From an uncultured Porphyromonadaceae bacterium (GTDB lineage Bacteria; Bacteroidota; Bacteroidia; Bacteroidales; Muribaculaceae): 64,000 nucleotides of DNA. The DNA lies in assembly GCA_947178215.1 (NCBI GenBank), contig CAMWXJ010000008.1, positions 1-64,000 of the forward strand. The letters are read 5' to 3'. This document shows, piece after piece, positions 37,386 to 46,705 of this stretch; the first letter of the stretch is position 1, and each line of letters opens with the position of its first letter. A program made the position numbers and the translations under genes. The notes below the pieces were generated by a model. The model was not told the DNA's origin. It saw only the letters and a list, made by a program, of their open reading frames with translations, and made no database searches.

Positions 37386-40235
37386 ATGTATATGAGGCGC
37401 CATTACCATATCAGCTTACTGACAGTGGCCGCGATTGTCGCGGCCACTGTTCTGCTTGGTTCATGTTCACTGAAAAAGAACACCGCCGCCTCGCGCAACT
37501 ACAACGCCTTTATTACCCGCTACAACATCTACTTCAACGGCGACGAGCACTACAAAGAGACATTGCGGCAGATGGAGAGCGGCTACGAAGACGACTACAC
37601 GCGCCTCATACCCGTACATCCCGCCAACGCCTATGCCGACGAGGCGCTCGCCAAACCGTCGGGCGACTTCACCCGATCGATTGAAAAAGCGCAGAAGGCG
37701 ATAGAGCTGCGGTCGATAAAGAAAAAGCCGAGGCGCAAGGCCGGAAAGCGCAACGACGCGGCCTACCAGCGCTGGCTCAAACGCGAGGAGTACAACCCGT
37801 TTCTGCACAATGCCTGGCTCATGCTCGGCCGCAGTCAGTTCATGAACGGCGACTTCCTCGGCGCGGCGACCACGTTTGCCTATATCGCCCGCCACTTCGC
37901 CTGGCTCCCCGCGACGGTGACCGAAGCCAACCTGTGGCAGGCGCGCTGCTACGCGGCCATGGGCTCGACTTTCGAGGCGGAGCGCCTGCTGGCGCGCGTC
38001 AGGGACACTGACCTCAATACACCGGCCATGCGCTCGCTCTATTGCCTCGCCGAGGTCGACATGCTTGTCAAGTCGGGTCGCGAAGCCGAGGCGGTAGCTC
38101 CCCTCCGCGAGGCCGTCGACCTCGCAAAAGGGCCCATGAAGACACGGCTGCGTTTTCTGCTCGGCCAGATACTCCAGCGTTCGGGCGACCGTGCCGGCGC
38201 CTACGCCGCTTTCGGCAAAGTGGCCGGGTCGTCGTCGGCACCCTACCGCACCCGCTTCAACGCCCGTATCAAGCAGAGCGAGGTATATACCGGCGGCGAC
38301 ATCGACGGCGAGACCAAGTCGCTACGCTCCATGCTCCGCTTTGACCGCAACCACGAGTACGCCGACCAGATTTATTACGCAATAGGCAACCTCTATCTCT
38401 CGCGTCGCGACACCGCCAGGGCGATTGACAACTATATCCTCGCCGCAAAAAAGTCGACACGCAACGGCATCGACCGTGCCCTCGCACAGCTCAGGCTTGG
38501 CTCCGTCTACTTCGACCGCCGCCGCTACGACCTTGCCCAGCCCTGCTACTCGGAGGCCGTGCCTCAGCTTCCCGCCGATTTTCCCGACCTAAAACAGATA
38601 CGACGACGAAGCGAGGTGCTCGACGAACTGGCCGTCTATGCCGGCAACGTAGCTCTCCAAGACTCGCTGCTGCGCCTGTCGCAGCTCTCTCCTGAGCAGC
38701 AGCTCGCCGTAGCCAACCGCCTTGTAGAGCAGCTCAAACAACGCGAAAAGGAGGAAGCCGAGGAGTTGCGCCGCACCGAGTACGAGGCAAGACGCGACGC
38801 CTCGTCGTCGGCCGTTCCACAGACGCAGGGCAACACTCCTGCCACGTTCAGCATCAACAACGACCGTAGCTGGTACTTCTACAACACCGCCGTAAAAAAC
38901 GCGGGCCGGACAGAGTTCCAGAAACGCTGGGGTTCGCGAAAGCTGGAAGATGACTGGCGACGTCGCAACAAGACATCATTCTCGTTCAGTGACTTCGACA
39001 CACCCTCGGAGGGGGACAATGAAGCCGCGGCCACTGACACGCCCGACAATCAGTCGCCGAGCGACATCGCCGCCGCGGAGGGCGCCGACGATCCCCACAA
39101 CCCCGAATATTACCTCGCCGGGATACCCTCTACCGACCTCGAAAAAGCTACTGCCCGCGAGGTAGTGCAGGAGGGACTCTACAACATGGGCCTTATACTC
39201 AAAGACAAACTCGACGATTTCCCCGCCGCCGCCACACAGTGGGGCATCCTGCTCCGTGACTACCCCGACAACATCTATCGCCTCGACACTTACTTCAACC
39301 TCTATCTCATGTATATGCGCATGGGCGACACGGTGGAGGCCGAGCGATGGCGCCGCCGCATCCTGAGCGACTTTGCCGAGAGTGAACAAGGCCTCGCGCT
39401 GCGCGACCCCGACTACATAGGCAGTCTTCGGCGCATGAACGAGCGCCAGAACGCAGTGTACGAGGAAGCTTACGCAGCCTTTGTCGACGGCGACAAGGCA
39501 ACGGTGCGCCGTAAGGCCGCCGAAATGGCCGATTCATTCCCTATGAGCCCTATTATGCCGAAAATAATGTTTGTCGAAGCGCTGACGTATGTAAGCCCGG
39601 CAACCTCCGACGAGTTCGCAGGCAAGATTCGCACACTACTCCAACGCTACCCCGAGGCCGACGTCAGTCCCCTCGCCTCAACTTGGCTCCGCGACATCAC
39701 GCAAGGGCGGCGACTGGAAAGCGGCGAGGTCCGAGCAATGGTGTGGGAGCAGCGCCTGACCAACGACACGACCCTCATCCTCGATCCAGAAGAGATGCCC
39801 GACTTCGACCTTACCGACAACGGCAATCCTCTCTTCATCCTCACCTACTCCACCGACTCCGTGTCAGCCAACCGGCTACTCTTCGACATAGCTCGTCACA
39901 ACTTCTCGACATTCAAGGTCAAGGACTACGACATAGAGATGATGAACTTCGGCCGCCTCGGCCTCATCGTAATAAGCGGCTTCAGCTCCGTAACGGAGCT
40001 CGACCACTACCGCGCCACACTTCCGCAACTCGGCCCGAAGATAAGGCCGGTGACGATAAGCCGCAAGAACTTCGACCTGCTGCTCGGCATGGGGCGCTCG
40101 TTCGACGACTATTTCCGAGCCGTGCAGTCGGCGCGCGTCGACAGGCTTGAAGACGAGGCCGGCATACCGCCCGAAGCCGCCGACAACGACAATCAGCCGC
40201 ACGACCAACCCGACACTACCTCAAATGAAGAATAA
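37386..40235 (+). CDS. porW: Type IX secretion lipoprotein PorW/SprE
   Basis: A 949-residue lipoprotein (LLGSC, Cys27) with long tetratricopeptide arrays (about 125-480 and 590-720). The N-terminal region KKNTAASRNYNAFITRYNIYFNG is characteristic of PorW/SprE (here quoted as KKNTAASRNYNAF and RYNIYFNG), a periplasmic partner of the PorKLMN motor/rod complex in type IX secretion. PorX, the regulator of the same system, lies 12 kb away. Homologues also occur in relatives without an obvious type IX machine, so function needs genomic context. Its stop overlaps the next gene's start by 11 bp. Confidence 0.85.
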   Translation: MYMRRHYHISLLTVAAIVAATVLLGSCSLKKNTAASRNYNAFITRYNIYFNGDEHYKETLRQMESGYEDDYTRLIPVHPANAYADEALAKPSGDFTRSIEKAQKAIELRSIKKKPRRKAGKRNDAAYQRWLKREEYNPFLHNAWLMLGRSQFMNGDFLGAATTFAYIARHFAWLPATVTEANLWQARCYAAMGSTFEAERLLARVRDTDLNTPAMRSLYCLAEVDMLVKSGREAEAVAPLREAVDLAKGPMKTRLRFLLGQILQRSGDRAGAYAAFGKVAGSSSAPYRTRFNARIKQSEVYTGGDIDGETKSLRSMLRFDRNHEYADQIYYAIGNLYLSRRDTARAIDNYILAAKKSTRNGIDRALAQLRLGSVYFDRRRYDLAQPCYSEAVPQLPADFPDLKQIRRRSEVLDELAVYAGNVALQDSLLRLSQLSPEQQLAVANRLVEQLKQREKEEAEELRRTEYEARRDASSSAVPQTQGNTPATFSINNDRSWYFYNTAVKNAGRTEFQKRWGSRKLEDDWRRRNKTSFSFSDFDTPSEGDNEAAATDTPDNQSPSDIAAAEGADDPHNPEYYLAGIPSTDLEKATAREVVQEGLYNMGLILKDKLDDFPAAATQWGILLRDYPDNIYRLDTYFNLYLMYMRMGDTVEAERWRRRILSDFAESEQGLALRDPDYIGSLRRMNERQNAVYEEAYAAFVDGDKATVRRKAAEMADSFPMSPIMPKIMFVEALTYVSPATSDEFAGKIRTLLQRYPEADVSPLASTWLRDITQGRRLESGEVRAMVWEQRLTNDTTLILDPEEMPDFDLTDNGNPLFILTYSTDSVSANRLLFDIARHNFSTFKVKDYDIEMMNFGRLGLIVISGFSSVTELDHYRATLPQLGPKIRPVTISRKNFDLLLGMGRSFDDYFRAVQSARVDRLEDEAGIPPEAADNDNQPHDQPDTTSNEE

Positions 40236-41559
40236 TCTCCTCACCTGCCTTACTGCCCTGACAGCTTCACTGCTGTTGCAGGGATGTATCAACGACAATA
40301 TCACCACATCGCCCGCCGACCAACCGGAATTTTCGGTCGACACACTCAGGCTCGGCACGGTGTTCACCGGAGTACCGACACCGACGGCGAGCTTCACCGT
40401 CTACAACCGTCACGACGACATACTCGTACTCGGCAGTGTGGGCATACGCGACAGCGAGCACTACCGCCTCAACGTCGATGGCACTGCTGGCAACGACATC
40501 GCCGGCATCGAAATCCGCCCAAACGACTCCGTAATGGTATTTGTCGAGGCGACACTTCCCCGCCTCGGTCGCCCCGGTACGATCCGGACTCTGACTCATA
40601 TCGACTTCACCGTCAACGGCGTGAGCTCGTCGCTCCCGGTCAGCGCTGACGCCTGCGACATCATCACCCTCACGGGCCGCACCGTGACCGGCAGCGAGAC
40701 GTTCACCGCCGACTACCCCTACCGCGTCATGGACTCACTGCATGTGGCTCCTGGCGCCACGCTCACGCTCGAAGCCGGCACGCGGCTGCTATTTCACGAC
40801 AGAGCGACAATGCGTGTCAGCGGCACGCTCCGCGCCCTCGGCACTCCGGCCAACCGCGTCGACATGACCGGCGACCGCACCGGATTCGTGGCAGCCCGCA
40901 TACCCTACGACATCATGTCGGGCCAATGGAGCGGCGTCACGTTCGAACCAGGCTCAAAAGCCGACCTCGCCTTTACAGTGATACGCAACTCCACCAATGG
41001 CGTGCGCGCCGACGGCGCCGACATTACGCTTGCCTCATGCGTACTCCGCAACGCCGCGGCCAGGCCACTCGACGTAACCGGCTGCTACCTCACCGCCACC
41101 GGCTGCGAGATAGCCGAGGGGGGCGACGGTGTCCTGGCCGTCAAGGGGGGCGAGACCATTATCGACCACTGCACGATAGCCAACTACTATCTCTTCGGCC
41201 CAATCACAAATCCGGCCCTTGTAGCCGACGCCGACACCCTCCGTGTAGCCAACAGCATCGTCTACGGCCTCGGCACCGACGTGGGTCTTCCGTCGGGTAC
41301 GCTGCCTTCCGGAGTCAGCTTCACACGCTGCATATTCAAGTCGACGGGCGACAACGACGGCAATTTCCACAACTGCATCTTCGACGCCGACCCGCTTTTC
41401 AGCGTCGACCGCGAAAAATATATTTTCGACTACCGGCTGAAAGCGGGCAGCCCCGCCCTAAACGCCGTCTCAGACCCCGAAACGGCACATGCCACGTCGC
41501 CCGACGGCATCGAAATCACCCGCCACATAGGGGCTTATGGAACGGCTTCTAACGATTAG
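40225..41559 (+). CDS. Right-handed beta-helix lipoprotein
   Basis: A 444-residue lipoprotein (LLQGC, Cys21). The N-terminal third is beta-rich (SVDTLRLGTVFTG, TASFTVYNRHD), resembling an Ig-like or abnormal-spindle type domain. The rest (about 180-440) shows parallel beta-helix turns (LTLEAGTRLLFHD, GVRADGADITLASC) and the closing SPALNAVSDPE / HIGAYGT signature common to surface beta-helix proteins. It overlaps porW by 11 bp, so the two are co-translated and may act together at the envelope. Confidence 0.75.
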   Translation: MKNNLLTCLTALTASLLLQGCINDNITTSPADQPEFSVDTLRLGTVFTGVPTPTASFTVYNRHDDILVLGSVGIRDSEHYRLNVDGTAGNDIAGIEIRPNDSVMVFVEATLPRLGRPGTIRTLTHIDFTVNGVSSSLPVSADACDIITLTGRTVTGSETFTADYPYRVMDSLHVAPGATLTLEAGTRLLFHDRATMRVSGTLRALGTPANRVDMTGDRTGFVAARIPYDIMSGQWSGVTFEPGSKADLAFTVIRNSTNGVRADGADITLASCVLRNAAARPLDVTGCYLTATGCEIAEGGDGVLAVKGGETIIDHCTIANYYLFGPITNPALVADADTLRVANSIVYGLGTDVGLPSGTLPSGVSFTRCIFKSTGDNDGNFHNCIFDADPLFSVDREKYIFDYRLKAGSPALNAVSDPETAHATSPDGIEITRHIGAYGTASND

Positions 41560-41572
41560 CCACAACTTTCCA

Positions 41573-41602
41573 TTGCCGATTTACATTTTATAAGTAAATT
41601 TG
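41573..41602 (+). promoter_or_regulatory. Promoter of dapA
   Basis: TTG (41573-41575) and TAAATTTG (41595-41602) are spaced by 19 nt; the ATG is 38 bp downstream. Confidence 0.75.
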
Positions 41603-41640
41603 CACTCGGAATAGCAATCCAATAGATACCCACCGACATT

Positions 41641-42528
41641 ATGGTTCGACCTAATCTAACCGGTTTGGGCGTTGCACTTATAACCCCCTTCCGCGCTGAT
41701 AAATCCGTTGATTACGACGCCCTTGCGCGCCTGCTCGAATATCAGATTAAAAACGGCACCGACTACCTCGTAGTGCTCGGCACCACAGCAGAAACTCCGG
41801 CCCTTACCCCCGACGAGCGCCGTCGGGTGCGCGATTTCGTGGCCGACCGCGTAGCCGGGCGCGTACCGCTCGTCCTCGGATGCGGAGGCAACTGCACTGC
41901 CGCCGTCGTGGAGGAGCTTCAGACCGTGCCGCGCGACAAATACTGCGCGGTGCTCTCAGTGGTGCCCTATTACAACAAGCCGTCGCAGGAAGGCATCTAT
42001 CGCCACTATGCCGCCATAGCCGAAGCCACTCCGCTCCCGGTAGTGCTCTACAACGTGCCGGGCCGCACAGGCGTCAACATGACCGCCGAGACCACACTCC
42101 GCCTCGCGCATGAATTTCCCGGCACTATCGTGGCTATCAAGGAGGCTTCGGGCAAAATAGACCAGGTCGACGAGATTATCAAGCGCAAGCCTGAAGAGTT
42201 TATGGTGATTTCGGGCGACGACGGCATAACCTACCCACTCATCACCTTAGGAGCGGTGGGCGTCATCTCGGTCGTGGGCAACGCTTTCCCACGCGAGTTC
42301 GGACGCATGGTGCGCCTCGCCCTCGAAGGCGACTATCCCCGCGCGCGAGCTATCCACTACCGCTTCAACGACCTCTACAACCTGCTCTTCGTCGACGGCA
42401 ATCCCGCCGGCGTTAAGTGCGTGCTCAACGCCATGGGATATATAGAGAACGAGCTTCGCCTCCCGCTGGTGCCTACACGCATCACCACCTACGAGCGTAT
42501 TCGCGCCGTTCTCGACTCGCTCCAATAA
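41641..42528 (+). CDS. dapA: 4-hydroxy-tetrahydrodipicolinate synthase
   Basis: Condenses pyruvate and aspartate semialdehyde in the lysine/diaminopimelate pathway. The 295 residues show the GTTAETPAL motif, catalytic Tyr137 (VLYNVPGRTG) and Schiff-base Lys167 (IVAIKEASG), aligned with Tyr133 and Lys161 of E. coli. Length is normal. It is followed 63 bp later by a thioredoxin gene on the same strand. Confidence 0.97.
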   Translation: MVRPNLTGLGVALITPFRADKSVDYDALARLLEYQIKNGTDYLVVLGTTAETPALTPDERRRVRDFVADRVAGRVPLVLGCGGNCTAAVVEELQTVPRDKYCAVLSVVPYYNKPSQEGIYRHYAAIAEATPLPVVLYNVPGRTGVNMTAETTLRLAHEFPGTIVAIKEASGKIDQVDEIIKRKPEEFMVISGDDGITYPLITLGAVGVISVVGNAFPREFGRMVRLALEGDYPRARAIHYRFNDLYNLLFVDGNPAGVKCVLNAMGYIENELRLPLVPTRITTYERIRAVLDSLQ

Positions 42529-42591
42529 ACCATTCGTAGCCGGCGGATGTTAGTACCTTAGCAAGTACAACTCTAACATTCCCCCTTAGCT

Positions 42592-42888
42592 ATGAACGAT
42601 TTCGACAAGATAATCAACGATACCAAGCCCACGCTCGTCGACTTCTTCGCCACATGGTGCGGCCCCTGCCGCCTGCAAGGCCCTATTCTCGAAGATGTCA
42701 AGAAAAAATTCGGCGACACAGTCAACATCATCAAGATAGACGTCGACAAAAATCCCGAACTCTCGGCAAGATACAGCGTACGCTCAATCCCCACCCTCAT
42801 CGTCTTCAAGGCCGGCGAAGCACTGTGGCGCGGCTACGGATTGCATCAGGCCGACCAGATTGAGGCCAAACTCAACGAGCATCTATAA
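42592..42888 (+). CDS. trxA: Thioredoxin
   Basis: Cytoplasmic thiol-disulphide oxidoreductase of 98 residues without a signal peptide. The active site WCGPC is at 22-26 and the cis-Pro loop reads SIPTLIVF. The residues after the active site (RLQGPIL) differ from the commoner KMxAP, a small variation also seen in this phylum. It may be transcribed with dapA; a strong terminator follows. Confidence 0.95.
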   Translation: MNDFDKIINDTKPTLVDFFATWCGPCRLQGPILEDVKKKFGDTVNIIKIDVDKNPELSARYSVRSIPTLIVFKAGEALWRGYGLHQADQIEAKLNEHL

Positions 42889-42919
42889 TGAGCCGCGGCG
42901 ACATCCGCCACGTCATCCT

Positions 42920-42972
42920 CGCTCCCGCGAAAGGCTTTCAGCACTCCTTTTGCGGGAGCGTTGGCATTTTTT
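42920..42972 (+). terminator. Terminator after trxA
   Basis: A 15-bp stem (42920-42934 with 42946-42960, one G-T pair) is followed after six bases by TTTTTT. The region from here to 43107 is AT-rich and holds only the htrA promoter. Confidence 0.85.
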
Positions 42973-43046
42973 CACAATAGCAGGCTATGTCTATTAAATC
43001 GCGTTAATTTAAAGCTTTTTAATAGTGCACCAATTAAATATTCATC

Positions 43047-43054
43047 TACCTTTG
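43047..43054 (+). promoter_or_regulatory. -7 promoter box for htrA
   Basis: TACCTTTG matches TAnnTTTG 53 bp upstream of the ATG. The expected -33 region (around 43020-43028) has no TTTG, so the promoter could need an activator or an alternative sigma factor. Confidence 0.55.
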
Positions 43055-43107
43055 CCGTCACATAAGTATTGATTTTTAACAATACCTAATTAACATTTGT
43101 CACCTGC

Positions 43108-44634
43108 ATGAACGGTAAATCAATCCTCCTCACAATAGCCATTGCGGCTGCAAGCAGCATTGCCACCTGTGCAATCGTAGGCTCGCCACTCGGAGTGAGC
43201 GAAGCCACCCCTCATAACGACACTTTCATACGCGAAGCCGACGGCTTTCGCCGTACAGCATCGACCCCCCCGGTCAATACCGACTTTACCCGCGCCGCCG
43301 AATCGACCGTAGGAGGCGTGGTTTCAATCAAGAGCTATGCCGATGCATCGCGCCGCCGCAACAGCCGCGGCAACGCGCCTCAGGGCTATTTCGACGACCC
43401 ATTCTTCGAGTTCTTCTTCGGAGGCACTCCCCGCCGCCAGCAGCAGCAACAGCAGCAGGAGCCGCAGGAACAGCCTCTCGGCCTGGGCTCAGGCGTCATA
43501 ATCTCGCCCGACGGCTATATTGCCACCAACAACCATGTAATCGACGGCGCCGACCGCCTCGAAATCACCCTCAACGACAACCGCACTTTCGACGCCACCG
43601 TAATAGGAGCCGACGCCGCCACCGACCTCGCCCTCATCAAGATTGAGGCCGACTCGCTCTCTGTAATTCCTTTCGGCGATTCAGACGCGCTCCGAGTGGG
43701 CGAATGGGTGCTCGCCGTAGGAAACCCCTTCGGCTTCACCTCCACAGTCACCACCGGCATCGTATCGGCCAAAGCCCGCAGCATATCGTCGGCAGCGGGA
43801 GGACGCTCCATGGGCATAGAATCATATATCCAGACCGACGCCGCCGTCAATCCCGGTAATTCGGGAGGCGCCCTCGTCAACATCGACGGCGAGCTCGTAG
43901 GCATCAATACCGCCATTTATTCGCAGACCGGCAACTATGCCGGCTACTCATTCGCCATTCCGGTATCGATAGTGGCTAAAATCATGTCGGACATGAAACA
44001 GTATGGCGCCGTGCAGCGCGCCGTCCTCGGCATCGTGTTCCGCGAACTCACCCCTCAGCTCATCAAGGAAAAGAACATAAGCGGCCTCAACGACGGCATC
44101 TATGTGGCCGAAGTCACCGAACGCTCGTCGGCCTCCGAAGCCGGCATCTCCCAGGGCGACATCATCACCTCCATTGACGGCAACCCGACGCATACCGCCG
44201 CACAGCTGCAAGAGGCACTCGCACGCCGCCGCCCCGGCGACCGCATACCCGTGCGCGTGGTCCGCAACGGCAAGACACTCGACCTCGAAGTCGTGCTTCG
44301 TAACTCGCAGGGCAACACCGCCGTGACCAAACCCGGCTCCGTAGAGTCGCTCGGCGCCACTTTCGGCAAGCCCTCAGCCGACACCCTCGCCAAGCTGCAG
44401 CTCCGCTCCGGCCTCGAAGTGACCTCGGTAAGCTCCGACGGCCTCTTCCACGCCGCCGGCATACGCAAGGGCTTCGTCATCACCTCCATCAACAAGCAGC
44501 GTGTCACCACTATCGATGAAGTGCGCGCCCTCTACCGCTCAGTCATGGAGGCCGACGGTTACGACCGCGTATTATTCATCGCCGGCTTCTACCCCGACGG
44601 CGTGAAAAAGTATTATCCCGTGCCGCTCGACTGA
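43108..44634 (+). CDS. degP: Periplasmic serine protease/chaperone HtrA (Deg family)
   Basis: A 508-residue envelope quality-control protease. After a signal peptide (about 1-27) comes a Gln-rich loop (about 110-122, QQQQQQQEPQEQP), then the trypsin-like domain with catalytic triad His143, Asp173 and Ser252 (GNSGGALV), and two PDZ domains (about 310-395 and 415-505). The order and length match DegP/DegQ proteins. It has its own promoter and is followed by a strong terminator, so it is monocistronic. Confidence 0.95.
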   Translation: MNGKSILLTIAIAAASSIATCAIVGSPLGVSEATPHNDTFIREADGFRRTASTPPVNTDFTRAAESTVGGVVSIKSYADASRRRNSRGNAPQGYFDDPFFEFFFGGTPRRQQQQQQQEPQEQPLGLGSGVIISPDGYIATNNHVIDGADRLEITLNDNRTFDATVIGADAATDLALIKIEADSLSVIPFGDSDALRVGEWVLAVGNPFGFTSTVTTGIVSAKARSISSAAGGRSMGIESYIQTDAAVNPGNSGGALVNIDGELVGINTAIYSQTGNYAGYSFAIPVSIVAKIMSDMKQYGAVQRAVLGIVFRELTPQLIKEKNISGLNDGIYVAEVTERSSASEAGISQGDIITSIDGNPTHTAAQLQEALARRRPGDRIPVRVVRNGKTLDLEVVLRNSQGNTAVTKPGSVESLGATFGKPSADTLAKLQLRSGLEVTSVSSDGLFHAAGIRKGFVITSINKQRVTTIDEVRALYRSVMEADGYDRVLFIAGFYPDGVKKYYPVPLD

Positions 44635-44756
44635 CCCCCGGACGGCCCGCTCTCAGGCAGAGCATCATCAATCCCCCTGATCTCTCCTCGCGGGCGCTCT
44701 CCCGCCCCGTCGGGTCGCCAAGGCGCCCGGCTCCCGGTCATTCTCCTCTCTCCACC

Positions 44757-44797
44757 AAAGGCGTGCCCATTATCGGGCACGCCTTTGATATTTTTTT
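44757..44797 (+). terminator. Terminator after htrA
   Basis: A perfect 12-bp stem, AAAGGCGTGCCC (44757-44768) with GGGCACGCCTTT (44775-44786), and a run of seven T from 44791. A TAnnTTTG box starts within three bases of its end. Confidence 0.9.
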
Positions 44798-44799
44798 AC

Positions 44800-44807
44800 T
44801 AATTTTG
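44800..44807 (+). promoter_or_regulatory. -7 promoter box for the PatB-like gene
   Basis: TAATTTTG matches TAnnTTTG 23 bp before the ATG. It directly abuts the htrA terminator, and the only TTTG upstream (44784-44787) is too close, so the -33 box is uncertain. Confidence 0.5.
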
Positions 44808-44830
44808 CGACAAAATACCATACCCCCGCT

Positions 44831-46006
44831 ATGACCTACGATTTTGATACCCCCGTCGACCGCCGAGGCACCCATGCCATGAAGCTCGAAGCTCTCAGCG
44901 ATATGTTCGGCCGACCCGACCTCACAGCCCTCTGGATTGCCGACATGGACTTTGCCTGTTGCCCCGACATTATCGACGCCCTGCGCCGTCAGTGCGAGTG
45001 TCAGGTGCCCGGCTACTGCTCCGTGCCCGAATCGCTCTGGACCTCCGTCCGCAACTGGCTCAGCTCGCGCCACGGCGTCAACGCCGACCGCGACTGGCTC
45101 GCCTTCGTGCCCGGTATTGTTCGCGGCATAGGCTACGCAATCAACTGGTTCACGTCGCCCGGCGACAGCATCGTGATACAGCCGCCGGTCTACCACCCCT
45201 TCCGCAATCTTACCGTAGGCAACCGCCGCCGTGTGGTCGAGAACCCGCTTATCCTCGACGAAGAGACGGGCCGCTACCGCATGGATCTCGCAGGCCTCGA
45301 AGCCGCATTCAAGGCCGAGAAGCCCCGCATGATGATTCTCTGCAACCCCCACAACCCGGGCGGAATCCAGTGGGATGCCGACACTCTTCGCGAAGTGGCG
45401 CGCCTGGCCAAGGAAAACAACGTGGTGGTGGTGAGCGACGAAATCCACGGCGACCTCATGCTCTTCGGCGAGCGTCACATACCATTCGCATCCGTATCGC
45501 CCGAAGCCGCCGAAGTGTCAATCACTTTCGGCGCACCCTCCAAGACATTCAACATCGCCGGCCTCGCCGCGTCATGGATGATGGTACCCAACCCCGAGCT
45601 CCGCAAGCCGTTCTACGAATGGATGGAGGTCAACGAGTTCTCGACCCCGTCGTTCCCCGCTTTCACCGCAGCCGAAGCCGCCTACAACTGCGGCCGCGAG
45701 TGGCTCGACCAGTGCATCGCCTACATCGAAGGCAACATCGAGGCCACGGAGCGCTACTTTGCCGAAAACATCCCCTCGATACGCCCCGTGCGTCCGCAGA
45801 GCTCGTTCCTGGTATGGCTCGACTGCCGCAAGCTCAACCTGCCTCAGAGCAAATTAGTTGACCTATTCGTCAACCGCGCGCGCCTCGCCCTCAACGACGG
45901 CACGATGTTCGGACGCCAGGCCGAAGGCTTCATGCGTCTTAACGTCGCGCTCCCCCGCCGGGAGCTGATGAAGGCCCTCGAAAGTCTGAAATGCGCGCTC
46001 TCCTGA
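44831..46006 (+). CDS. patB: MalY/PatB-family C-S lyase or aminotransferase
   Basis: Fold-type I PLP enzyme of 391 residues. The opening YDFDTPVDRRGTHAMKLE and ALWIADMDFACCP are typical of PatB/MalY cystathionine beta-lyases (quoted in parts), and the PLP lysine is Lys238 (GAPSKTFNIAGL), with CNPHNPGG upstream. Likely reaction: beta-cleavage of cystathionine or cysteine conjugates to homocysteine or thiol, pyruvate and ammonia. Some relatives are mainly aminotransferases, so the substrate is open. It overlaps the next gene by 16 bp. Confidence 0.88.
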   Translation: MTYDFDTPVDRRGTHAMKLEALSDMFGRPDLTALWIADMDFACCPDIIDALRRQCECQVPGYCSVPESLWTSVRNWLSSRHGVNADRDWLAFVPGIVRGIGYAINWFTSPGDSIVIQPPVYHPFRNLTVGNRRRVVENPLILDEETGRYRMDLAGLEAAFKAEKPRMMILCNPHNPGGIQWDADTLREVARLAKENNVVVVSDEIHGDLMLFGERHIPFASVSPEAAEVSITFGAPSKTFNIAGLAASWMMVPNPELRKPFYEWMEVNEFSTPSFPAFTAAEAAYNCGREWLDQCIAYIEGNIEATERYFAENIPSIRPVRPQSSFLVWLDCRKLNLPQSKLVDLFVNRARLALNDGTMFGRQAEGFMRLNVALPRRELMKALESLKCALS

Positions 46007-46587
46007 TACTCGTCACAATCATTCTGTCGGCAGCGGCGAGGCTCTTCGCCTCGCCGCCCGACATCAACTTCACCGACGACGGCCGCGCCGAGGTATCGCC
46101 CGACCTCACCATACTCGGCGACGCGCAGGTATCGGTGGAGGCAATGTGGACTTTCGTGGCCGAGGTCAACCCCGACTTCGACCCGGCCATAGCCGAAGCC
46201 TACTACCGCATAGGCCAGCGCTACGGCATCCGCGGCGACGTGGCCCTCTGTCAGGCCATAATAGAGACCGGCTGGTTCACGTTTAGCGGCGGCACGGCCG
46301 TGACACCCGACCAGCACAACTACTGCGGCCTCGGAGTGACCCGCCTCGGGCTGCGCGGCCACTCTTTTGCCGACGTCGATGAAGGCATCACGGCACAGAT
46401 ACAACATCTCTACGCCTACGCCACCAACGCCGCGCTCCCGGAAGGCGAACGCCGCATCGACCCACGCTTCCAATATGTCAAGCGCGCCACGGCACCACGC
46501 TGGGCCGACCTCGACAACCGCTGGGCCGCCTCATCCACCTACTCCGCCTCCATACTGAAACTCTACGCCCAGCTACTCACCTACTGA
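45991..46587 (+). CDS. Secreted glucosaminidase-family protein
   Basis: A 198-residue protein with a signal peptide (1-20) and a mannosyl-glycoprotein endo-beta-N-acetylglucosaminidase-like domain (about 50-195). The putative catalytic Glu lies in CQAIIETGWFTF and the family NYCGLGV segment follows; the C-terminal YSASILKLYAQL helix is typical. It probably cleaves peptidoglycan glycan chains. The ATG at 45991 lies inside the end of the previous gene, so translation is likely coupled although the functions are unrelated. Confidence 0.85.
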   Translation: MRALLILVTIILSAAARLFASPPDINFTDDGRAEVSPDLTILGDAQVSVEAMWTFVAEVNPDFDPAIAEAYYRIGQRYGIRGDVALCQAIIETGWFTFSGGTAVTPDQHNYCGLGVTRLGLRGHSFADVDEGITAQIQHLYAYATNAALPEGERRIDPRFQYVKRATAPRWADLDNRWAASSTYSASILKLYAQLLTY

Positions 46588-46630
46588 CCGCATCACGCCA
46601 CACATTAGCAGCTACAATAACGTGTGATAA

Positions 46631-46662
46631 TTTGCGGATGCCGAAAAATATGGCTACATTTG
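46631..46662 (+). promoter_or_regulatory. Promoter of pfp
   Basis: TTTG (46631-46634) and TACATTTG (46655-46662) are spaced by 20 nt; the ATG is 43 bp downstream. Confidence 0.8.
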
Positions 46663-46705
46663 CAGCCTGAAAATCAACAATCCTCAAGCACATAATTCTC
46701 TTACG

